A DNA stretch of 64,000 nucleotides from Labilithrix sp. (lineage in GTDB: Bacteria; Myxococcota_A; Polyangia; Polyangiales; Polyangiaceae), in NCBI GenBank assembly GCA_019637175.1, contig JAHBWD010000008.1:140894-204893 (forward strand), read 5' to 3'. Positions within the stretch are counted from its first letter, which is position 1. The number at the start of each line of letters is the position of its first letter. This document shows, piece after piece, positions 57,927-64,000 of the stretch. Both the position numbers and the translations under genes were made by a program. The notes below the pieces were generated by a model. The model saw only the letters and a list, made by a program, of their open reading frames with translations, was not told the origin of the DNA and did no database searches.

Positions 57927-60845
57927 ATGCAACACATGACCGACGCCGTGCGCAAGGCATGCCTCCCGGCGATCTGGTCGCAAGGGGTCAAGCTCGCTCG
58001 CGAAAAGGCGGTGACGCTCGCGGCCGAGGCGAGCGAGAGCGAAATGACGCTGCGCGTCCGAGCGCCGGGGCACGCCATCGCGCCGACGGTCACGCTGTAC
58101 CTGGAGGATCTCGAGTGGTCGTGCGACTGCGGGGGCAAGGTCGACCCGTGCGCGCACGTGGCGGCGGCCGCGATCGCCGCGCAGTCGGGTGAGCTCGGTC
58201 GCGCAGAGGCCGCCGAGAAGCCCGCGCGCCTCGTGTATCGCTTCGCGCGGCGCGAGCGCAGGCTCGGCCTCGAGCGCTTCGTCGTTCATCCCGACGGACG
58301 CGAAGAGCGCCTCGGGGCGACCCTCGCTTCCGGTCTCGCGAAGGCGCGCGTCCCCGCCGGCCTCACGCCCACCCACGACGATCTCCTCGTCGATCGCATC
58401 CTCGGCGCGCCCGCGCGCGACATCGTGCCGCTCGCCCGCGTCGGCGACGTCTTCGGCGCGCTCGCCGACGCCGAGGTCACGTTCGACGGCGCGAAGGTCG
58501 TCGTCTCGGCCGATCCCGTGCTCCCTCGCGCGATCGTCGAAGACGCGCCCGGCGGCGGCTTCGTCGTTCGCATCGAGCGCGATCCGTCGGTCGACGAGAT
58601 CGTCACCATGGGCGTCGCGCGTTGCGGCGGCGTGCTCCGCCCGCTCGCCGAGACCGAGACCACCGGCGAGTTCCTCGAGAAGCTCCCGCTCACGCGCACG
58701 TTCCCCCGCGCGCAGGAGACCGAGCTCGTCACGAAGGTCATCCCCGAGATCGAGAAGAAGCTCTTCGTGATCGTGAAGACGAAGAAGCTCCCGAAGCGCG
58801 CGGCCGACGTCCAACCGCGCATCGCGATGGATCTCTCGCCGCACGGTCACACGCTCTCGGTGCTGCCGACGCTCGTCTACGGCGATCCGGCGATGGCGCG
58901 CGTCGACGGCGACGACGTGATCGCGCTCGGCAAGCAGGTGCCCGTGCGCAAGCGCGATCAGGAGCGGCTCCTCGTGCAGCGACTCCGCGCGGAGCTCGAC
59001 CTCGTGCCCGGCAGGCGCGTCGACTTCGACGGCGCCGAGGCGACGCGCTTCGCGGCGAAGCTCCGCGCGTGGCAGAAGAGCTCCGGCGAAGAGAGCGAGG
59101 TCTTCGAAGGCCGCCCGCTCCGGCCGCGCCTCGTCATGGGCGACGACGGCGCGTTCGACGTGCTCTTCGAGCACGAAGACGGCGGAGCCGGCGAGGGCGA
59201 GGAGGCGAAGCGGCACGCCGACGCGGCCAACGTGATCCGCGCGTGGGCCGACGGCCTCGATCTCGTGCCCCTCGAGGGCGGCGGTTGGGCGCCGCTTCCG
59301 ATCGACTGGCTCTCGAAGCACGGTCATCGCGTCGCCGATCTGCTCGCCGCGCGCGACGACGCGAAGAAGCTCGCGCCCGCCGCGCTCCCGGATCTCGGCG
59401 CGCTGTGCGACGCGCTCGACGTTCCGCGTCCGCTCGGCGTCGAGAAGCTCGCGCCGCTGGCGCGCGACTTCGCCGGCATCCCCGAGGCGCCGCTCCCGAG
59501 CGATCTCGACGCGAGCCTGCGGAGCTATCAACGCGTCGGCGTCTCGTGGCTCTCGTTCCTCCGCGAGGCCGAGCTCGGCGCCGTGCTCGCCGACGACATG
59601 GGGCTCGGCAAGACGCTCCAGACGCTCTGCGCGGTGAAGGGCAGAGTCCTCGTCGTGTGCCCGAAGAGCGTCGTCTACAACTGGCAGGCGGAGATCGCGC
59701 GCTTCCGCCCGTCGCTCCGCACGGCGATCTATCACGGCACCGAGCGCGAGCTCGATCGCGAGGCCGACGTCACGCTCACCACGTACGCGGTTCTCCGCCT
59801 CGACGTCTCGCTCTTGGCGAAGGAAGAGTGGGACGCGATCGTCCTCGACGAGGCGCAGGCGATCAAGAACGAGACGAGCCAGACGGCGCGCGCGGCGTTC
59901 CAGCTCCGCGGCAAGTTCCGCGTCGCGCTGAGCGGCACGCCGGTCGAGAACCGGCTCGAAGAGCTGTGGAGCGTGATGCACTTCGCAAACCCCGGCCTGC
60001 TCGGTGTGCGATCCGACTTCCAGACGCGCTACGCGACGCCGATCGCGAACGGCACCGCCGACGCGGGGCCGCGCCTACGCGCGAAGATCCGTCCGTTCGT
60101 GCTCCGCCGCCTGAAGCGCGACGTCCTGCCCGAGCTGCCGCCGCGCACGGAGCAGGTCCTTCACGTCGAGCTCGACGAGGCCGAGCGCAACGTCTACGAC
60201 GCGGTGCGCGTCGCCACGAAGAAGGAGCTCACGGCGAAGCTCGCACAAGGAGGCGGCGTCCTCGCCGCGCTCGAGGCGCTCTTGCGCCTGCGGCAGGCGT
60301 CTTGTCATCCCGCGCTCGTGCCGGGCCAGAGCGCGGAGTCGTCGTCGAAGGTCGAGCGCCTGCTCGAGGCGCTCGAAGAGGCGACCGCCGACGGACACAA
60401 GGCGCTCGTCTTCTCGCAGTGGACGAGCCTGCTCGATCTCGTCGAGCCTCACCTCGCGAGCGCGTCGATCCGCTTCACCCGCCTCGACGGCTCGACGCGC
60501 GACCGCGGCGCCGTCGTGAGCGACTTCCAGAGCGCCGGCGGCCCCCCCGTCATGCTCGTCTCGCTCAAGGCCGGCGGCACCGGCCTCAACCTGACGGCCG
60601 CCGATCACGTCTTCCTCCTCGATCCGTGGTGGAACCCCGCGGTCGAAGATCAAGCCGCCGATCGCGCCCACCGCATCGGCCAAGATCGCCCCGTGATGGT
60701 CTATCGCATGGTCGCGAAGGACACGGTCGAAGAGCGCATCTTCGCCCTCCAAGCGAAGAAGCGCGCCCTGGCCGACGTCGCCCTCGGCGACGCCGACCAA
60801 GCCGGCGGGATCACGAAAGACGAGCTCCTCGCCCTCCTCGACTGA
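57927..60845 (+). CDS. SNF2-family helicase with N-terminal SWIM zinc finger
   Basis: 972 aa from ATG 57927 ([20 protein letters not shown]). The SWIM zinc motif is C66-D-C68...C75-A-H77 ([12 protein letters not shown]). A long middle region follows, then the SNF2_N core with Walker A GLGKT (Lys562), DEAQ (Asp641-Gln644) and [17 protein letters not shown]. The helicase C-terminal domain has [24 protein letters not shown] (from about residue 899). Bacterial SWIM-SNF2 proteins like HelZ/RapA relatives remodel nucleic-acid/protein complexes using ATP. Start is uncertain: upstream GTG 57861 is also in frame, but the sequence there ([15 protein letters not shown]) is atypical. Confidence 0.93.
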   Translation: MQHMTDAVRKACLPAIWSQGVKLAREKAVTLAAEASESEMTLRVRAPGHAIAPTVTLYLEDLEWSCDCGGKVDPCAHVAAAAIAAQSGELGRAEAAEKPARLVYRFARRERRLGLERFVVHPDGREERLGATLASGLAKARVPAGLTPTHDDLLVDRILGAPARDIVPLARVGDVFGALADAEVTFDGAKVVVSADPVLPRAIVEDAPGGGFVVRIERDPSVDEIVTMGVARCGGVLRPLAETETTGEFLEKLPLTRTFPRAQETELVTKVIPEIEKKLFVIVKTKKLPKRAADVQPRIAMDLSPHGHTLSVLPTLVYGDPAMARVDGDDVIALGKQVPVRKRDQERLLVQRLRAELDLVPGRRVDFDGAEATRFAAKLRAWQKSSGEESEVFEGRPLRPRLVMGDDGAFDVLFEHEDGGAGEGEEAKRHADAANVIRAWADGLDLVPLEGGGWAPLPIDWLSKHGHRVADLLAARDDAKKLAPAALPDLGALCDALDVPRPLGVEKLAPLARDFAGIPEAPLPSDLDASLRSYQRVGVSWLSFLREAELGAVLADDMGLGKTLQTLCAVKGRVLVVCPKSVVYNWQAEIARFRPSLRTAIYHGTERELDREADVTLTTYAVLRLDVSLLAKEEWDAIVLDEAQAIKNETSQTARAAFQLRGKFRVALSGTPVENRLEELWSVMHFANPGLLGVRSDFQTRYATPIANGTADAGPRLRAKIRPFVLRRLKRDVLPELPPRTEQVLHVELDEAERNVYDAVRVATKKELTAKLAQGGGVLAALEALLRLRQASCHPALVPGQSAESSSKVERLLEALEEATADGHKALVFSQWTSLLDLVEPHLASASIRFTRLDGSTRDRGAVVSDFQSAGGPPVMLVSLKAGGTGLNLTAADHVFLLDPWWNPAVEDQAADRAHRIGQDRPVMVYRMVAKDTVEERIFALQAKKRALADVALGDADQAGGITKDELLALLD

Positions 60846-60860
60846 GTCCAGAAGATTGAA

Positions 60861-60991
60861 AAGAGAGGCGCGGGGGCGCGGAAGATTTTTTGTCGCGATC
60901 TCCCGGCCGACCCGAGCCCCGTAAAATGCGGAGCGACACGCCGCGGCCGGGCATCCGAACAAAGAAAATTCCGCGTCTCCGCGCCTCTCTT
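60861..60991. terminator. Large inverted repeat (long hairpin) between convergent genes
   Basis: The arm 60861-60893 (AAGAGAGGCGCGG...TTTGT) is nearly complementary to 60959-60991: 28 of 33 positions are matched and two of the mismatches would be G-U pairs in RNA. The inner part has a second repeat, CCCGGCCG at 60902-60909 and CGGCCGGG at 60944-60951. It fills most of the 181-nt gap between the SNF2 gene (plus) and the small secreted protein (minus), as expected for a bidirectional terminator; a MITE-like element is also possible. Confidence 0.55.
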
Positions 60992-61026
60992 CCTCTTCTT
61001 CTCTCTCTCGCCTCGACCTCGTCAGA

Positions 61027-61335
61027 TCAAGGGAGCGGGTCGATGAGGCAGCCCTGCGCTTCGGTGAAGCGCGCCGTGCGGACGTTGCCTCCGAAGGAGC
61101 TCGTCGCCGTCTTGGCGGCGCGATCGATCGTGATCACCTGGTCGTAGCCCTCCTGGCTGCCGAACGCGAGGCAGTAGTCGTCGCTCTGCTCGACGACGAA
61201 CGCGCACGAGCACGTCTCCTTCGCGCCGAAGCCGGTGAGGATCTGAAAGACGTTGGCCGGCTTCGCGCGCGCGCGATCGGAGACGCCCACCACCGCGAGC
61301 CCGACGAGGAGACCGGAGAAGATGAAGCGACGCAT
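61027..61335 (-). CDS. Small secreted protein, unrecognised
   Basis: 102 aa from ATG 61335, with GGAGG seven bases upstream inside the end of the preceding gene. Signal peptide (MRRFIFSGLLVGLAVVGVSDRARA), then a compact Cys-containing region (TCSCAFVVEQSDDYCLAFG ... QGCLIDPLP). The four Cys could form two disulfides. No family is recognised. It is coupled (TGATG) to the beta-lactamase-like lipoprotein gene, so it probably helps or accompanies that protein in the periplasm. Confidence 0.72.
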   Translation of the reverse strand: MRRFIFSGLLVGLAVVGVSDRARAKPANVFQILTGFGAKETCSCAFVVEQSDDYCLAFGSQEGYDQVITIDRAAKTATSSFGGNVRTARFTEAQGCLIDPLP

Positions 61336-62465
61336 CAGTTACCTCCCTTGTGGGCCATGTCGTCCGCGAGGATGGCCTTCTCGATCATCGGATTCGGATC
61401 GAAGATCGGCGTTCGATCGTTGCCGACGCGCGCGATGATCATCTTGCGCGACGGGATGATGAAGATCTTCTGACCCCAGTGCCCTTCGGCCATGTACATG
61501 TCGACCGGACCGGCCGAGTAAGAGAACGTATCGGCCGTCGCGGTCGGGCTCGCCGCGTTCAGCCAGAAGGCCGCGCCGTACGAGCCGGCGTTCGGCCGCG
61601 GCTGCGCGACCGGCGGCGCCGGGGTGTGCGTGTACGTCACCCAGCTCGAAGGGAGCACGCGCGTCGCGCCGGCCATGCCGTCGTCGAGGTAGAGCTGCCC
61701 GAACTTCGCCATGTCGCGGGTCGACATGTAGCAAGCCGAGGAGAAGAGCAGCGTCCCCGAGCGGTCGACCTCGAAGAACGGGCTCTTCATCCCCGCCGGA
61801 TCGAAGAGCTTCTCCTTCGCCCACGCGCGCATGTCCTTGCCGCCGAGCGCGCCGCGGAGCGCACGCGCGAGGAGGTTCGAGTCGCCGCTCGAGTACTGCC
61901 ACCGCTGGCCCGCCGGCGCGTCGCGCGGCTGGAGCGCGACGTACTCGCCCATGTCGGCTTCGTCGCCGTAGAGCATGCGGAGCACGTTCGACTCGGTCGG
62001 GTCGTTCTCGTACTCCTCGGCCCACTTGAGGCCCGACGACATCCGTACGGCGTGCTCGATCGTCGTGTCGCAGAGCGCCGGATCCGCGCCCGCGGGCGCG
62101 GGCATCGTCTTGCATACGCTGTCTTCGAGCTTCAGCAGGCCGTCGGCGATCGCGATGCCGACGAGCGCGCTGCCGACGCTCTTCGAGACCGAGTACGCGA
62201 TGTGGCGCTTGTTCTCGTCGTAGCCCGCCGCGTACTGCTCGAAGACGATCTTGCCGTCGCGCATGACGACGACGCCTTCGGTCTTCCACGCCCCGCCGAA
62301 GAGGACGTCGCGCATGGCGGAGAAGTCGTAGGTGACGGGCGTGACGTCGCCGCCGTCGGGCGCCGGCGCCGGCGCCGCGGGTTCGTCCTTGCTGCAAGAA
62401 ATCGTGCCCGCAGCGCATGCGATGACGCACGCGAGGGCGAGCTTGGAGAAGCTGCCAACGTTCAT
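61335..62465 (-). CDS. Beta-lactamase-family serine hydrolase, lipoprotein
   Basis: 376 aa. Lipobox TISC (Cys24) with a Pro/Ala/Asp linker makes it an exported lipoprotein. The class C/penicillin-binding-type motifs are SVSK (nucleophile Ser92, Lys95), YSS (Tyr191, in place of YxN) and a late HxG-type HWG (GHWGQKIF) in place of KTG. Members of this large family include esterases, carboxypeptidases and amidases, not only antibiotic hydrolases; the present one should not be called a resistance enzyme from the sequence. It is coupled to the small secreted protein that follows. Confidence 0.87.
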   Translation of the reverse strand: MNVGSFSKLALACVIACAAGTISCSKDEPAAPAPAPDGGDVTPVTYDFSAMRDVLFGGAWKTEGVVVMRDGKIVFEQYAAGYDENKRHIAYSVSKSVGSALVGIAIADGLLKLEDSVCKTMPAPAGADPALCDTTIEHAVRMSSGLKWAEEYENDPTESNVLRMLYGDEADMGEYVALQPRDAPAGQRWQYSSGDSNLLARALRGALGGKDMRAWAKEKLFDPAGMKSPFFEVDRSGTLLFSSACYMSTRDMAKFGQLYLDDGMAGATRVLPSSWVTYTHTPAPPVAQPRPNAGSYGAAFWLNAASPTATADTFSYSAGPVDMYMAEGHWGQKIFIIPSRKMIIARVGNDRTPIFDPNPMIEKAILADDMAHKGGN

Positions 62466-62536
62466 GGTCTTGACGATAGCTCACGCGCAGCGCCGCGCCC
62501 ATGAACGATCGCGGCCGGCCGGTGTAGGCTACGCGC

Positions 62537-63790
62537 GTGAAGCCGAAGACGCGTCTGCCGAGCCTCTACGTGCAGGTGCTGGCCGCGATCGCGCTGGGCG
62601 TCCTCCTCGGCTGGCTCCGGCCCGAGATCGGCGTCGCGATGAAGCCGCTCGGCGACGGGTTCGTGAAGCTCATCAAGATGCTCATCGGCCCGATCGTGTT
62701 CACGACGGTCACGGTCGGCATCGCCGGCATGAAAGATCTGAAGAAGGTCGGGCGCGTCGGCGGCAAGGCGGTCCTCTGGTTCGAGCTGATGACGACGATC
62801 GCGCTCGTGATCGGCCTCGTGATGGCGCACCTCGTCAAACCCGGCGCGGGCATCCACGCGTCGGTCGACAAGATCGACACGGGCGCGCTCGACAAGACGC
62901 TCGCGGCGCCGCGTCCTCACGGGCTCGTCGAGCACGTGCTCGCGATCATCCCCGACAGCTTCGTGGGCGCGTTCGTGCAGGGCGACGTCCTCGCGATCCT
63001 CCTGCTCGCGGTGCTGATGGGCACCGCGCTCGCCGGCCTCGGCGAGCGTGGCGCGCCGGTCGTGACGCTCCTCGAGCAATTCGCGACCGCCGTCTTCGCC
63101 GTCGTCGGCATCGTGATGCGCCTGGCGCCGATCGGCGCGTTCGGCGCGATGGCGTTCACCATCGGCAAGTACGGCGTGGGCACGCTCGGCAGCCTGGCGA
63201 AGATGATGGGCGCGTTCTACGCGACCGCGCTCCTCTTCGTCTTCGTCGTGCTCGGCCTCGTGATGCGCTCGCTCGGGCTCTCGATCGTCCGCCTCTTGAA
63301 GTACTTGAAGGAGGAGCTCGTCATCGTCCTCGGGACGTCGTCGTCCGAGTCGGCGCTGCCGCGCCTGATGGGCAAGCTCGAGGCGCTCGGGTGCTCGCCG
63401 TCGGTCGTGCGGCTCGTCGTGCCCACCGGCTACTCGTTCAACCTCGACGGCACGGCGATCTATCTCACGATGGCGGCGCTCTTCGTGGCGCAGGCGCTCG
63501 ACGTGCAGCTCTCGCCGGGCGACGAGATCCGCTTGCTGCTCGTGCTCTTGCTCACGTCGAAGGGCGCCGCCGGGGTGACGGGCAGCGGCTTCGTCACGCT
63601 CGCGGCGACGCTGTCCACGACCGGCAGCGTGCCGGTCGCGGGCATCACGCTCTTGCTCGGCATCGATCGCTTCATGTCCGAAGCGCGCGCGCTCACGAAC
63701 ATCATCGGCAACGCGGTGGCGACGATCGTCGTCGCGCGTTGGGAGAAAGAGCTCGACCTCGAGAAGGCGAAGGCGACGCTGAAGGCTTAG
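62537..63790 (+). CDS. Dicarboxylate/glutamate symporter (DAACS family)
   Basis: 417 aa from GTG. Hydrophobic throughout, with the GltPh/DctA-type signatures: [18 protein letters not shown], the [13 protein letters not shown] hairpin-1 serine-rich motif and [17 protein letters not shown] (NMDGT-type substrate and cation site). It then has [17 protein letters not shown] (hairpin 2) and [30 protein letters not shown] with the conserved Asp/Arg/Asn. It imports C4-dicarboxylates or glutamate/aspartate with Na+ or H+. The stop is overlapped by the stop of the convergent gene at the right edge. Confidence 0.95.
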   Translation: MKPKTRLPSLYVQVLAAIALGVLLGWLRPEIGVAMKPLGDGFVKLIKMLIGPIVFTTVTVGIAGMKDLKKVGRVGGKAVLWFELMTTIALVIGLVMAHLVKPGAGIHASVDKIDTGALDKTLAAPRPHGLVEHVLAIIPDSFVGAFVQGDVLAILLLAVLMGTALAGLGERGAPVVTLLEQFATAVFAVVGIVMRLAPIGAFGAMAFTIGKYGVGTLGSLAKMMGAFYATALLFVFVVLGLVMRSLGLSIVRLLKYLKEELVIVLGTSSSESALPRLMGKLEALGCSPSVVRLVVPTGYSFNLDGTAIYLTMAALFVAQALDVQLSPGDEIRLLLVLLLTSKGAAGVTGSGFVTLAATLSTTGSVPVAGITLLLGIDRFMSEARALTNIIGNAVATIVVARWEKELDLEKAKATLKA

Positions 63791-64000
63791 TTGTTACACG
63801 GGACGTCGACGATCGACTCGCTCATGCCCGCCTTCAGCTTGTGGCGTCCGCACGAGACGACGACGGTGCCGTTGTTGACGCGGCGGAACTGACCGTCGAC
63901 CTGGACGACGCGGAGCGCGGGATCGACGTGGATGACGCCCATCGGCAGCGGCTCGCGGTTCTGCGTCGTCGCGGGCGCGGGCGCGGCGCCTGCGACCGCG
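63787..64000 (-). CDS. C-terminal part of a PEGA-like protein, partial
   Basis: Only about 71 residues are visible because the 5' part is beyond the window. They read [39 protein letters not shown] and [12 protein letters not shown]. The strand order ([18 protein letters not shown] then [10 protein letters not shown]) recalls PEGA domains, often found at the ends of myxobacterial Ser/Thr kinases or surface proteins. An Ala/Pro-rich linker ([15 protein letters not shown]) precedes it. The two Cys may be disulfide-bonded if exported. Confidence 0.6.
   Translation of the reverse strand, partial: AVAGAAPAPATTQNREPLPMGVIHVDPALRVVQVDGQFRRVNNGTVVVSCGRHKLKAGMSESIVDVPCNN

Noticed and set aside
61335..62465. 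Calling this gene an antibiotic-resistance beta-lactamase
   Set aside because: It has SxxK and Tyr but lacks the canonical YxN and KTG motifs, so it belongs to the wider serine hydrolase family, mostly esterases and peptidases.

Overview
The window is GC-rich DNA from a bacterium of the Myxococcota, most likely of the Polyangia (Sorangium/Labilithrix type). This is inferred from gene content and was not tested by a search. The signs are many hybrid histidine kinases, eukaryote-like Ser/Thr kinases with HEAT-like tails, lipoproteins with Asp/Gly/Pro-rich linkers, sigma-54 activators, GTG starts and many 4-nt ATGA/GTGA gene overlaps. I saw no tRNA, rRNA or CRISPR array.

Layout. 1-1843 (minus): an enolase-superfamily enzyme followed by a partial thiamine-diphosphate enzyme. 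2080-10530: three histidine kinases, the first with a very long poly-HAMP array, plus a small membrane protein. 10589-18612: envelope proteins (beta-barrel-like, lipoprotein, PAP2 phosphatase) between two paralogous Ser/Thr kinases. 18609-24001: a short HPF-like protein, a membrane kinase coupled to an NtrC-type sigma-54 regulator, a PAS kinase and a STAS-like protein. 23998-27299 (minus): a Tgl-like TPR lipoprotein, an unrecognised protein, a group II intron remnant and a lipoprotein. 27439-31613: a coiled-coil/HEAT protein, a decayed Ser/Thr kinase coupled to a TPR membrane protein, and a UspA protein.

31631-35170 (minus): an M50 site-2 protease with CBS domains, then homoserine dehydrogenase translationally linked to a cystathionine-gamma-synthase-type enzyme. 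35571-38536: a sigma-54-like promoter before a small acidic protein, then a YqeY protein, a sigma-70 factor and a Bpt leucyltransferase. 38544-47291 (minus): a three-gene unit of YqiJ-like OB-fold membrane protein, YqiK-like flotillin and a 1900-residue AAA+ ATPase ending in a PilZ-like domain. Divergent from it lies a small protein with a K+-channel-filter-like motif.

47867-51904: envelope proteins, an FHA-type sigma-54 activator and a coupled PI-PLC-like lipoprotein. 52009-56289: a TM2-like protein and a tightly overlapped RNA-modification operon (methyltransferase, TrmY, RluA/TruC-type pseudouridine synthase and two DTW/TapT proteins, the second with an extra C-terminal domain). 56249-64000: a zincin-like lipoprotein lacking its first metal His, a SWIM-SNF2 helicase, a long intergenic hairpin, a small secreted protein with a serine beta-lactamase-like lipoprotein, a dicarboxylate/glutamate symporter, and the end of a PEGA-like protein.

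The best candidates for under-described biology are the OB-fold/flotillin/AAA+-PilZ unit, the TrmY-TruC-TapT-TapT operon, the paralogous kinases with a shared N-terminal domain, and the channel-like protein next to the flotillin unit.
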